From Calliopsis andreniformis (Eukaryota; Arthropoda; Insecta; Hymenoptera; Andrenidae): DNA of 64,000 nt. The stretch is taken from assembly GCF_051401765.1 (NCBI RefSeq), contig NC_135064.1:24650001-24714000 (forward strand), given 5' to 3'. Shown piece by piece: positions 1 through 43,900 of the stretch. The position numbers and the translations under genes were made by a program. How positions within the stretch are numbered: the first letter of the stretch is position 1; each line of letters begins with the position of its first letter. Below the pieces are notes generated by a model. That model was not told the origin of the DNA and ran no database searches. It saw only the letters and a program-made list of their open reading frames with translations.

Positions 1-2849
1 TCATGGGCTTTTTGCGTGGCTGGCTTTTGTTATGCAAAGTGATTTTGATTGGAGAATCTTACAGTCTTTTTCGTAGACAAGTAACGCTATAAAAAAATTG
101 AAAGCCAACCTGTTTCAGTATATTTATGACAGCTACTATCTGACAAAATACTTTCCTCGAGTTGTGGACCTAACAGCCTGCACTGCTACATAAGACAAGT
201 ACTTTTGGGAGCTTAGAAGATATCAATTAAAACCCTTGGTTTCAGGTTCGACATCAGGCATTTAAAACGTTTCCCCGATTTACAGTAAAAATGCCCAGCA
301 GCAATAGAGGTCACTTACAATAATAGAGAAGTCGTAGAAAGGGTTTGAATGCGTCGGTCGTTGAAAGCAAAGCGGTGACCAAAGCTCTGTCGCGCAGTTA
401 TAAATGCGGTCTAACGCGATAAACGAAAACGAGAGCGCGGGGATAAATAAAGCAGCGTCGGCCGGCTGTTCGTTTCTCCGTCGACTGAATAATAACATCG
501 TAATAACCGGTGCATTTAGTCGCGACATTCAAAACTTGCGCACGAAATACCGTCAACGTTCCACCACCCCGCCGTCCTCGGTGCCACTGACGTCCCTCGC
601 CCCTTCGCGCTAGCCGGAGCTCAATCGGTTCTGCCGCGTCGCATATCATTACCATGCAAATACGCCTGACGTGCGGCAAAGCTCGTGTAAAATCGTCCTC
701 CTCTTCCCTACTTCGCGCAACACCGCACGGGTCTTCGTCTTCTCTCCTTCTCTCCTCCCACGCGACGTCCACTCACCTCCCACCCCTCGAGCCTGCTACC
801 CAGTCACATATGCAAAACGCGCCACTATTATAATAACATTACGCCGATGAACCTTCCATTGAATATGCGCTCAGCGAGCGTGGACTGCATCGCTAATTAC
901 GTACCGGGTGGCGCGATTCACACGAGCTTTGGAACCTGGAGGGACTTTGCCAGTTTTAGGTGGACTAGTGAGTGATGCAGCCGTCAGCCATTCGTGGATG
1001 CACTTGGGAGACGGTGGTGAATTGGTGATTGTCAGTTCGATAGAATTTTGGTAGAGTAATGGGATAGTCTTGTGTGCTGGTACTATGGAGCAGGGTTTAT
1101 CACCCTTTTTTGGCTTGTGGCTCTATTCTGAATATCTGCCACCTCTATCGCCCCCTTTCCCCCTTTTTTCTTTTTTTCTTACCCCCATTGTTTTTCCTTG
1201 GCCTCATTTTTCTTTTGTTCACGTAGCTCTGAAAATTCGGTGCTAGGACCCCTAGAGAGAGATGTCGCCCCTGTTGAAAAACTCGGTTATAGAACTTCAT
1301 AATTATAGAAATATAGTATGATTTCCAAGTGTATTATTATCCATAGTGTAAATTGAATTGTTATGACTATTGCTATACCTACCCATTACTATCAAGAAGA
1401 AAATTACATTCTGAGAATTATTTGACTTGTGAATCGATTCACTCAATTGCCAACTATTATTTCCTTGCACAAGACAGACAATGCTATTCTTACTACTATT
1501 ATTAAATTCGCGCATATCGACTCTCCAACTCCAAAGAATCGAAACTCAAGCAAAGCAAAAATAGAAAAAGGCAAATATTTCAGAAGAGAAAAATTCCATC
1601 TGTCTAATAAGATATGTGCCATTTGCCAGTGTCTCTTTGTCAAAGAGTCAGTCCAAAGCAACAGATCGTGACGAACGCAGCTTAGCTTCGATGATCTGAC
1701 GGTGATCGGTGCTCTCTGCGTTGCACACAGCCATCGACAGTGTTTGCTCGACACGAGAATCGCGCGTTGCCCGCAATTTGTCTCCCGGTGGAAATCGGCG
1801 CGAAACGAGCGCCACCGCGACGCGTCCACCGACACAGACCTCTGGTGGCTTTTTTTATCGACGAAATGGTGTCGTGATTTTCGCGACACGATCCCGCCAG
1901 CGTTGTGACTAAATATTGTTGATGCCACGCGCTTTTTCTCTCCACGTCGGCCTGACTCGGTCGCTGCTCGTTGACACGTTTATGGGACACAGCGGACCGA
2001 CGGCTGACCACTCCCGTTTTATAGTTTCGAACAGTTGCAGCGGGAACTCGAGTATTCATCGGTTTTTCTACAGGGCGTTAAAAAATCTGGAACGGTTTTG
2101 CGGGATCGATAGCGGGCATCAAAGCTGCGGAAACTGCGTGCGTATATTTATAAGATAACGTTTATGTTTTGTAGTTACTTTTCGGTTTTTCAGCGGTTTG
2201 AGGTCTGATATGTATTCTGTGTGAATTTTCGGATTTTCAGGTTCTCAGACTTTGAGTTTTAAATTTTCAAACGTTGAAATATCATTCGAATTTTTAAGTT
2301 TGAACATATTCGAATTTTTAAATATTCAAATCCCTAACAAATATTCATATTTCGAAATGTCGAAGTTTTCAAATTTTGAAAAACTATTTAGAAACATCGT
2401 TTTATAAATATTCAAAGTTTCAAATTTATTTTTCATTTCGTCGGTTTTTCTATTCGTTTAAATTCCTCAAATATGATTATCTATCGCCTCTCAAAATTCC
2501 GCGCGCGAACTTGATAAACGTAATCACAACAGAGTGCCGCAAAGTTTGAATAAAATTTCATCTGCATACATACCGTTTGCACTGCCAGTCCAGCAGCAAA
2601 TTAATTTTTCTTCCACATCGTTGCTTTCTTCTTCCTGAAGATAATTTAGGGTGAGTATTGAAGAATAAATCGACGACCATAATTATAGTCTCGAGTATCA
2701 CCTTTTATTTAATCGTCTCTCGTCTCGATTCTTATATTCTCTAAGCCTGACCACATATTTACACATTTCTGTATTTTTTTTTAATAACTCTCGCATTCCG
2801 TCTCACTTTTAGGGGACGTAGAAAAATATGACGATATACTTAAAGACTG
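1..2849. other. Non-coding DNA downstream of gro
   Basis: No open frame here has recognisable family features. 400-800 and 1680-2060 are more CpG-rich than their surroundings. 2226-2440 is AT-rich and contains degenerate TTCGAAT, TTTTCAAA and ATTCAAAT words related to the 8-bp arrays further along the window. Confidence 0.5.
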
Positions 2850-2880
2850 GTGTATATATATATGTATATATATATATATA
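2850..2880. repeat. TA microsatellite flanking the foldback element
   Basis: An alternating TATATA/GTATAT run directly adjoins the left end of the transposon. A shorter related TA/TG run follows the right end at about 4002-4030, consistent with insertion into a single TA-rich tract. Confidence 0.8.
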
Positions 2881-4001
2881 CAGGGTGTAACAAAAATGTC
2901 GCAGTTCCTTAAAAGGGGTGATTCAGGGGGTGATTTGCAACAACTTTTTCCTTAGCGAAAATGTAAGATGAGGCTTCGTTAACGAGTTATTAATGAAAAA
3001 CACCGGCCAATGAGAGCGCGAGTTTGCCGTTCGAGCGACTGCGGTAGCGTTGGGTACGCGCTGGGCGCTACGGTTGTACTCCGAACAAGAAAGTCGACAT
3101 GCGTCGAAGGAAATAACATTAGTGTGAAAATATTTGCATAACGTATAAACGAAAAAGCAATGCAACAAAAGAAATGAACGGAGAATTGGAGAATTAACGT
3201 TGAAGATAGAAACGTTGAAAGTAGTCTGCGTTAGATTTAAAAAATAATAATCATTAATGAATTAAATGCAATTCATCTGTAGTTTGTAAATCTGTGTCAC
3301 TGGGTCACTGTACCGATACTGGTCATCGACCTCTGGAATGGTTTATGGCAGGGTAGAATTTTTCCAAAGAAGCTCCTTGTACCCCCCACGTAGTTTAAGC
3401 ACCTCAGACCTTCTTTGTTCGGACACTCCGAGATCATGTCTCCTTCGAAACCAAAGCAATAAAGCCATAAATTACCTAAACGCGTGCCCTAGCATAAACC
3501 ATTTCGACAGTCGATGACCAGGATCGGTACAGTGACCCAGTGACACAGGTTTACAAACTACAGGTGAAGTTTGTTCTCTTCTTCCTTTATTTTTCGTTGT
3601 ATTGCTTTTTCGTTTATACGTTATGCGAATAAGAGATTTACATATTCGTATTTTTACGTTGCACGTAGTTTTCCTCGATTTTAAGTAATTATTCACTTCA
3701 AGTGATAAACAAAAAAAGGACTCGGTGTTATTTATTATGTCGCTTTCAGTTTTCATACTAATGCTATTTTCTTCGATGTATGACGACTTTCTTGTTCGGA
3801 GTACAACTGTAGCATCTAGCGCGCGTACCCAACGCTACCGCGGTCGCTCGGGCGGCAAACTCGCGCTCTCATTGGCCGGTGTTTTTCGTTAATAACTCGT
3901 TAACGAAGCCTCATCTTACATTTTCGCTAAGGAAAAAGTTGTTTCAAATCACCCCCTAAATCACCCCTTTTAAGGAACTGCGACATTTTTGTTACACCCT
4001 G
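2881..4001. mobile_element. Foldback (long-TIR) non-autonomous DNA transposon
   Basis: The two ends are long inverted repeats. 2881 onward begins CAGGGTGTAACAAAAATGTC, and the reverse complement of the right end (to 4001) is the same with scattered mismatches for about 225 bp. Nested inside are two further inverted pairs: about 3130-3165 with about 3595-3635, and about 3272-3355 with about 3484-3567. Only a loop of about 130 bp around 3356-3483 is unpaired. It lies in TA-rich DNA with TATA on both sides, so a TA or TATA target duplication is likely but its length is ambiguous. No transposase fragment is visible. Superfamily not assigned. Confidence 0.88.
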
Positions 4002-4786
4002 TATATGTATAATATGTATACGTATATACAAAATGTACAGGGAGGACGCGATACGAATGCCAGCGTTTTAATCCTAATTGGTGCACGCGGATGCCGAAGG
4101 CGATTACACACCACGAGCGGAACGAACTAAATTTAAGACTTTCGAATGAAAATTCGACAACAAGAAGAGATCTATCGGTCCTGATAATAGACTGAATCGG
4201 GCAGGAACGAAACAATTATTTCCTTCCTCGCCGATATCATTTTCTTGCTCACCGAATCGGTACTGATAGATTCATGCAACGTTTAATAACCCCCGCGCTG
4301 CTACGAATACCTCACGTTCGTCTAATTTCTTCGTTTCCTCGAAGCTATCAAAGACGAAATAGTATTGGCAACGATAAAACTATAAAACGAATCACCGAAC
4401 TATTTTCCTCGATAATCGGTGTTTCCACGGAAAATGAACGCGACTTCATGCATCGAATATTCCACCGTAAAATATTAAGGCTAAATAAAAGATTCTATTT
4501 AAGAATATACGCCGACCAACGACGCGTAATGTCAAGGGTCAAAGAGTGCAAACACGAGGGTTACCGTATTTTTTCCTCCATCGAAGACTCCCAGGCGTTA
4601 CGGTTCGTTCAGCTCGTTCTTGCACGGGTCCTTTCATCGTCAAGAGCAACAACAACAACAATAACAAGAACAACGGGCAACAAACGTCTCTCATAATGTC
4701 GTATAAGAGTCTTTATATATGTACACCCACGCGGAGAAGAGAGTTCACCTTGGAACGAGTTCGGCGTCCCATCACGGCGGTTTCGT
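4002..4786 (-). other. Probable gro 3'UTR and proximal downstream DNA
   Basis: Non-coding sequence after the gro stop codon, read on the minus strand. Two ATTAAA-type poly(A) hexamers are visible on the minus strand at 4282-4287 and 4067-4072; no canonical AATAAA occurs before the foldback element. Which signal is used cannot be told from sequence. A 140-codon open frame on the plus strand here has no family features and looks fortuitous. Confidence 0.45.
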
Positions 4787-35763
<30,977 letters not shown>

Positions 35764-37592
35764 CTGGAACAAATGTAGGAACATATGTTAGCGAAAAATA
35801 TTAACAAAAAATATTTATAATCAACAATTATTCTTAAATATCCCTGACGCATAGGTGGATCACAGGATTCTAAACAGGTTACCATTATTCAGAGAAAAAG
35901 AATTTTCCTTTCTATTCATTTCCTCAAGAATCTTACTTTTTATTCTCTGATTCTCACATGTCTTTTATTTTTATAAGAATCGAACTGAGTTAGATACTAT
36001 GAACATGAATTGACTCCAGAAACTTATTCCACGCTATAAATTCCCCAGTGACAAATGACCCTATACTGAGCAAATACTATAATGTGTATTTTCCAAAACT
36101 TAAAAAATCATTCCCACCTTTCAACCAATACTCTGAACACGAAGAACTCATATCTATCAAAGGAAACACTGTCACATCCACTGTTCCTCGCAAAATCTTT
36201 AAATAGTTTCCCTCCCAGACGCGTCAACTCCCCCGTCGATGGCGTAACGTCGAGAAGTGTTGAACCGATTGAGCCATAAAAAGAAGACGCGCTCGGCGAA
36301 TACGCGTCACTGCGTCCGAGGCGTAATTAATTTCAGCCAGCTGTTCCAGCGTGAAGGAGGGCAGGAATGGATGCAGGAAGTAATGCGTTTGCCGATTCGC
36401 GGCTTGTCGGGGCGAGGGGGGAAGCAAGGGGTAGACAGACAGGCGTAGCGAAGAGGCGTTCGTGAGGTGAGAGGCGAGTAGACGGTAAACAGTGGAAGAC
36501 ATCTAAACGCCATCGGCAATCGTGCACGCGTGGATGGGCTCGCGATGTAACGCACGTAACAGAACGCGATAACAAGATTGCTGCTGGCAGGTGAACCTCC
36601 CCTTCCCTCTGGGGACTCGGATTCCAAACGATCCAACTCGCTCGAGGAAATTCTACTCTTTCGAAAGTACGCTGATTCGCGATCATGATGTATAAGGGAT
36701 GTTCTACGGGGAATCGCTGAACGCGTTGGACTGTGAAGTGATGTGAACTTCGACTGGGAATTAGTAGCAGTGAATCGGGAACTGTATATCTAAGGAAGTT
36801 AGAGAATTAATATTTGGAGAATGTATAGTTATAGAATTAGTTGAATTTATCCTGTGACAAATTCGATTCGATTTTCTATTAATTTTTTATGTTGAATATT
36901 TAGTCGATTTCGAACTGCTATTAGTTGTCTTTTCTCTTTTTCAATATTCCTTATAATCGGCTCTTAACGAGAATATGCTTCCATTAATGTAGAGTATTAA
37001 GCTGATTTGGAGCGAAAGATATTGCAATCGATACGAACTTAATTTCAGGTATTATGTATTGGGCACTCAGGCGAATATTTAAAGAGGCTTCGATTATGTA
37101 TGGGAGGAATACGTACGGAGTGGTTTAATTGGTCGATATTCGAAACAGATTGTGAGGCAGCGAGGACGACCTTTTGAATGATTGATTGAGTTAGGTTTTG
37201 TGTAGTGATCGACATGTATAATGAATGATTCTCCAGTGCGATGTTCGATATAACTACATAACTTGTAGGCCTGGGTTAAGAAATACTCTTTGACGTGTAT
37301 CGATACCGAAATGTTCTTTCATATCAATGCTTTGATGGTTACACATCAGGAAGACATATTAAGGAAGGCAATTATATTCCTCTCATATTTCTACTACAAT
37401 TTTATTATGAATGATTTTCTTATATAACCTTTCAATCATTATGAAGTGTATACGAACGATTTAACTTACAATTAGAATCGTCTCCTTTCTGATGATATCG
37501 CTCATGTGCTGCAAAAATGACAACTCTAAATTTTGCTGCGTCCAAATTATTAAGTAGTACAGAAAAGACAGGTTCTTGATATGTATATAGAT
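35764..37592 (-). other. Exon-less DNA upstream of the first recognised gro exon
   Basis: No coding exon recognised. AT-rich except for a CpG-rich stretch at about 36230-36690. Interpreted as the 3' end of gro intron 1. Confidence 0.55.
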
Positions 37593-37703
37593 ATTCAAAT
37601 TTTCAAATATTTAAATATTCAAAATTTCAAGTATTCGAATTTTCAAATTTTTAAATATTCAAATATTCAAAATTCAAATATTCAAATATTCAAATTTTCA
37701 AAA
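37593..37703 (+). repeat. AT-rich array with 8-bp unit, ATTCAAAT-like
   Basis: Tandem words ATTCAAAT, TTTCAAAT, ATTTAAAT, ATTCGAAT and similar follow each other every 8 bp, with a single 1-bp slip near the middle. This is one of three arrays in the window with the same unit and orientation. Confidence 0.85.
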
Positions 37704-40700
37704 AATCTTTGATTTTTTTTTTAATTATAACTATCCCTATAGCACCAAAAGGGCAACACATGTAACTTCTCAAGTGTTAGATACACCTCAACGAAAAATC
37801 CCTCACTTTATCAAAAAGAATTCCAACAACCAAACCTACTCCAAAAATGGTTCCCAAAGCAAGACCGAGGAATGCATCGGCAGAGTATATTCCCATCAGA
37901 AATCAGCCGCAGAATTCGCAGTCGAAACATTTGCATTCCCCGCCAGGACACCCAGTATAGTGTTCTCGTTCGTTACATCGCACAGCGTGCGCACACGATT
38001 ACACGGGGCGTACAGTCCAGCGGGGGCCAGCCGGGTGTATAGTCAACACGATATCTCGACTGACTGCAACGGCTCGCAGAGAGAGAGCAAGTGTTAATTA
38101 CATGTTTGCGGTGTCCGCGAGGATTACACACTACAACCGAAACTATGAACTTGCGAGAGAGAGGTGCGGTGCCGCGACCACACGCGCGCCAATGCACGTG
38201 TGCGTGCGTGGCAACGCCAGCAAGTGCACGTGGATGCCCCATCGGCCGTGCACGCGTGTGAATGGTCAAAGAGGGTGGCGGCGGTCCCTCTGTTAACTAC
38301 GTTCCCAGCCCTGCCTACGCGAGCCTCGTCCTTCGGCCGACCTGTAGATCGTGTCGGATACTGCAACAACCAGAGTCACGTTAACCGAACAGAGTCGCTG
38401 GTGTCTCTCTGCTGGACTCGTGGAAATCGATAGACGAGTCGACCAGCCTGAAACTACGGTTCCAGGGAAGATAACTCGTCACAGATTTGGATCTGTTGAA
38501 TTTCGCTTGGGTTATTTTGAAATGGGTACATACATACTTGTATGTTTGTGCATATCTACTTGTACGTCTGTGTTTTCAAGTATCTAATATTCATTTTATG
38601 AAGAAATAATATCTGTAACATGTAACACCTAGGGTAAGAGTGCCAATTACTGTGTGCAGATCGATTATTGTACCCTTTTTTTATTTTCACATACTTGTAA
38701 CAAGATTTAGGACTACTGAAGAAAAAGTACTTTTATTAACTCAAAATATATTTTACTTTTGAGGGGTACAGTAATTGGTTAACATAAAGTAATTGACACT
38801 CTTACTTTATGTGATTATATGCAGTTGTTGAAGGATGAAATTTTCTTCTTTGCAGTGGTAAAGTATTTTAAGCACGAGGGATATAGGAAAATTCTATAGT
38901 AGTCAACTCGTGAAATATTCATACTGTTTTATATAGAGAAAGTAGGATTCATGTATGGAATTTGCAAGTTTGTGTTTTGCAATTCATGTGAATTTTTTGG
39001 TGGCTAAATATAAGACAAGGATAAGAATCGGTGCTCTACACAGAAAATTCTAATATCAGCTGCATATTCTCATATCCTTGCCGGGTGCACTCTTTCTGAA
39101 TTCTCAATTGCACTTCAACCTTGCAACCACTAGCTATGGACTGGTAGTAGACGTTCTCTCTTATCAAATGACTAAGCTTTATGATTCATATAGTCTGCGT
39201 TGTTATACGATGTTGGAACTATGTCTTAGCAACTATTATATCTATGACATGCCTTGTTATTTAAGACCACGATTTTACTTTGTAATTTCTGCGGTAAGAG
39301 TAACACACTGTATGAAATTCATAGTCTATTATTCACATTCACTCTGAGACGTAGGTAATATTTACAATGTTGCGCAATCTCATAGCCAACACTTTGCAAA
39401 TCTATAACGATTCCATAATTTAATAGCAGTATCACTATCGAAGCATTTGAATTTTTAAAAATACTGGTAGCAATTTTTAAAGTATTCTAAAACCTTTAAA
39501 TTATTAGCCTTCTGCAAATGGAACCATTTAACGTCAAATTAATTCATATACCTTTCTCAAATAATTACGAATTTTAAATATTTGCACATTATACCTTTAC
39601 ATCTATAGATTTAGTAAATCCATTAATTCTGCGGCGTTTAAAATTCTTCTACACAATAACAATTCGAGATTAGAGAGTCTCGGCCGAATGATTTCGAAAA
39701 GTAGACAAGCTGAGGGTAACAAGGTGGAGGTATTTCAGACCCAGCTGCCAACAGCTGACATCTGCCAAGTACTTTAATCTGTCATTTTCCCGCTCAATGC
39801 GCAACGAAACATAAATCAGATTACTAGAGGCGGATACTCTTCATCTGCAGAAAAGCCAGCGCTTTAATCGCCGTCAATTACTCCACGTGGCTCGACAACC
39901 GCCCATAAATCTCGGCCTCTTCGCCCGAATCGGTCCGATCGGCCGCGTCGGGTTCGATAATTCGCGAAACTCGGTTGATTGCCTCGCCGACGGAATGAAA
40001 ACAAAAAGGTTTGCCGATTAATCAGCGTCTGCATCTTGGTGCCGCCAGAACTTCTTCTAGCCAAGTATCCACTGCCTCTTTTTCCCCCTCTCCCTCCTTT
40101 TTCTATCCCTGGTTGTCGAGGGGACGAGAGAAGAGGAGGGAGAGAAGAAATAAGGAGCATCGTCGGGGAACAAGAAGGAAGAAGGCTAGCAACCGAGAGT
40201 TATCTCGGGTTAAGCTAGAAGTGCATCGGGTACCTCCTGACCTCGATCACAATCGAGCCGTTGTAATCGAATGAACCTGGAGAATGAGAGAGATCAGTTC
40301 CTGCCCCCCACTCTTCTGCTTTGGTTCAGTCGTCGACCAACTAAATCGATCGCGGAATCCATCCTCGAGTCCCTTCTTCGCGCAAAAGACCTCTTGCGGT
40401 TCACCCTCCTTGCCACGCTTTTCCGTCTGCTCCTTTATCCCAGGGAAAGAGACTTGGTGATCGTCTGGTTCAAATAAAGCATCGAATCCGGGTGCAAAAT
40501 CAAGCCCCTGTCTGGTACGACGACGATAACCCAGGGATTCGCAATCCGTGCGATCTGCTCGGAGATTATTCTTTTTTCGGGTCGATTTTGGGTTGGGAGG
40601 TATGATGGGTCGAGGGGCTTGTTTTTTATGGATATCGCTGTGATTTGAAGTACTTTTCACCGAACTGATTCAATGCTTTTTTAGTTGTGGTTTCTTGGGT

Positions 40701-40787
40701 TGGATCACACATATTTGTATAGGTTGGTAGAAGTTGAATTTGATTTTAAATTTGTACGTCTTTGCATGTTCATTTTTTAAATTTTCC
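37704..40787 (-). other. Exon-less upstream DNA with a CpG-rich pocket
   Basis: 37970-38460 is CpG-rich with CACGTG words at 38195-38200 and 38227-38232. A MITE-like hairpin lies at 38634-38805. The remainder is AT-rich. The only Met-Tyr-Pro start on the minus strand (about 38528) runs 25 codons to a stop without Groucho-like sequence or a usable donor. Confidence 0.5.
38634..38805. repeat. Inverted-repeat (MITE-like) hairpin, 172 bp
   Basis: GTAAGAGTGCCAATTAC at 38634-38650 is inverted at 38789-38805 (GTAATTGACACTCTTAC) with one mismatch. Further inside, ATTGTACCC near 38667 pairs with GGGTACAGTAAT near 38764. No coding capacity and no clear target duplication. Confidence 0.55.
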
Positions 40788-40923
40788 ACTATTCAAATTT
40801 TCAAATTTTCAAATTTTTAAATTTTCAAACCTTGGACTATTCAAATTTTCAAATTTTTGACCATTCAAATTTTCAAATTTTCAAACCTTGTACTATTCAA
40901 ATTTTCAAATTTTCAAATTTTTT
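40788..40923 (+). repeat. AT-rich 8-bp array with higher-order structure
   Basis: Seventeen consecutive 8-bp steps with no slip: blocks begin ACTATTCA or ACCATTCA, continue with AATTTTCA words, and two of the blocks end AACCTTGG or AACCTTGT. Block lengths are 48, 24, 32 and 32 bp, all multiples of 8. Degenerate flanks continue to about 41010. Confidence 0.85.
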
Positions 40924-43900
40924 AACCGTCAAGTTTTTCAAACGATAAAGATTCAAGTGCTTGAATTTTCAAATAGCTAAAACTTTCAGTATTCAAATAT
41001 TCAACTATTTCAAGCATGGGAGAGTAGATTGTAGTAGATGAAGCAGCTTCCAAAACCCCCGAAGGCTTCCACGCGATCGCACAATAACCAACTTGAAATC
41101 GGCCGACCCGAAAACACTGAAATACCAGGGGAACCTGATCGATCCCACGAATCCTCGAAATGAATCCGACCGGAGCCAGGCGAGAGATTATACTACAATC
41201 GGGTTTGCGTAACAATCAGCGGCGACTAAATTTATTCAATCCGCGCGAGCACGTTCCGCCGTCTAATTTACAGTGCTGAGGGATGTCGGTGCGGTTCGCG
41301 GGTGACGGCAGGCGACCGATCGCGGAATTTCTAATTTTCAAGGGACCGGGAGGCAGCTGAACGAAACGAGCGGAACGCTGACGGCAGACCGAAGGCGAAA
41401 TCTGCGCAAAGAGAGGCGAGAGTGGGCGTGCTCGGGCCGCGTAACGCGAGCGGCACTTTGCGGCCGTTAGAGCGTTTCGGCTAATGCGCTAAAATGCACT
41501 TCGTTACGCCGTGCACCGCAATGCAAACCGGCCGCGGTGCACGGTGCATTCACTCCGCCTCGCGGCAGCCGCGCTGGAAATAACGTATAGTTACCGACAC
41601 ACCAGGATTTTCGCGCAATCCCGCCCGCGAGATTGTCGTTGCCAATCAGATTGTATAATAAGTCTGCCAACTGTTCGATACTGTCGCCTTGACTAAACAG
41701 ACGAGAACTGAGTGAACTCAGGGGCCTGTAACGAAAATAATCTCTGTCGAATCTTATGTACCTTATGTATCTTATGTTTTTTATGAGAAGATAGTCTAGT
41801 GGTCGGAAGTGAGGGTTGTAATTTACAAGTAGAGGGACCTGTATCATCTGTTCTGTGAATAGTTTGCTAGGAAATATTTTATGCTAGTGGTAAAAAATAG
41901 TAGCTGAAGTATTTTTTGGTTCCCTGGAAAAGGAGAAAAATTGATAAGAGTAGCGCTTTGTATAGAGTAGTTTTGTAAAGAGTAGTTTTTTGTATAAGCC
42001 CCTCAGTTATACTTATATGATTTTTGAAGAATTGTAGAGAGTATGCAATACCTCCTAGAAGGAGAATTATCAATGTTTTCAATAGTCCAGAAAAGTGCAA
42101 TGGAGGCTCAATGAATACAGCGTGATCTCTAAGGTCAATAAATATTTCATTATCTAATCTGTAAAGTCAGCTCGGCATGCAATTGCCAATTCATTGCATT
42201 CAATAAAACAGAACACACTATACCGTGCATATATCTCTACATAGTTTTCAACTTAAAGTGCATTTCTTTTGTAAAATTAAAACATGTTTGCCAGTTTATT
42301 TTAACTGGCTGACGATAAAACATATCTACATTGAGATAACTAAAATGCTGATCAAAAACAGCACAAGTGCATTCGACGAGCAGTCGATTTTCGTTTAAAT
42401 CAGTTCCAGGAACAGATACTTCGACGCTGACAGATACCTCAGCGATATTTCCATTCGCAGAAAGAATCAACAGTATTACCATACGTATCGACGATCTCGA
42501 ATAACCGATTCTGTCAGTCACGTCAACGAACACTGTTCACAAAGCTCAGCTGTTCCTTAATGCATTCGACGCTCATTGAATCAGTGCCCTATCTCCTCGA
42601 TCAGCGAAGATACCCCGATAAACCCTCCACACCTGAGGATTGAAACCGATACTTAAAAAGAAAAATCAGTTAACGATCTTTCGTCTCTCCGATGCATTAG
42701 CAATAATTAAAAAGTCTCTCGTATTTTTTTCCTCGCGGCTGACAAGATTCAGTCCGCCGATATCGACGACACTTTTTATCAAGCACAATCTTCAGGCGTC
42801 TCGACACACCTCCTGCGACTTTTATTCGATTTTTTGAAAGCAGTTCGGGCGAAAAGTAGCTTGTCCTGTTAAAAACCGGTACACGATCGGCCTCGGTTTC
42901 CCGCTCCTCTCTTTATCGACGCGAGAAAATATTCTCGGTCGGTTATCTGTTCCGCAGAGTGGCATAAATCTGATTTACGGTCCTCGGACTTTCATCTGCC
43001 ACCTCGCGCGAAAAGGCGGCCCCGAGGAAAACCGTCTCCCCTCCTTTCGGTGACGAAAGCTTCCGAGAGAGCGTGCCGCAGAAAATTTAAGGATACTTTC
43101 ACGCCGTATACACATCCACGTACACGGTCGAACGAAATAAATTTCACGCTCGGCAAGAAGCACGGGGAATCGTATTTTTCCGACGTGCATTCAACCTGTC
43201 GCGACGACGAAACTTATCGCGCTGGATGGAACGTGATAAATACGCGAATAATAATCTCGCGGAATATTTATTTTCGGAGATTTCTCGTGTATCGAAATGC
43301 CTGGCGCTATCGAAGACGTTGGGATTGTTGGTTGTAATCTGTGTACAGATTTTGGTCATCGAATTTTGGCTGCTGCAGATTTTTCAGTTCTCATTAGATG
43401 TTTTTTTTCTACGATAGAAATTTCAATATATGTATAGATATTAATAATGAAGAATTCCATTTTCTAGAAATACTAGGTTACTAACAGACCACCTCGAATT
43501 GTATTCTTATGTTATTGAATGTATATTCTAATATTAGTCTCAACTTTTAGCATCAGTTTCTTAAGTAAACTTAACTAATTCCTAGTGAAGCAAAACAGAA
43601 TAGAAAAACTTGTTATACTACAATCAACAGATATGGAGCAGTAATGTGTGGCATTAAACAACTTCTGGTTTAATTTTATGCTGAAACTTCAGCACCTCGA
43701 GCAAATCTAAACGATTCCCAAGATAAAAAGGAATGACATCGGCAATAGTAGAGCGAAGCAAGAACTAGCTGAAATCAGTGATGAACAGATGCATGGAAGA
43801 AACCTGCAGCCCAGTTTTATTACCACCGATCTTAATTCCAAAGCAAACAAGGACACTTGGGCAATCAACGTTAAGCTTCGAAGCTCACCTAATGCTTGGT

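Noticed and set aside
1443..1928. 161-codon open frame on the minus strand
   Set aside because: No homologous motif recognised; overlapping open frames occur on both strands, as expected by chance here.
4274..4696. 140-codon open frame on the plus strand
   Set aside because: Lies antisense to the probable gro 3'UTR and shows no domain or signal; likely fortuitous.
38450..38530. Met-Tyr-Pro start on the minus strand as gro leader exon
   Set aside because: The 25 codons that follow do not resemble the Groucho leader and no phase-0 GT donor of reasonable quality precedes the stop.
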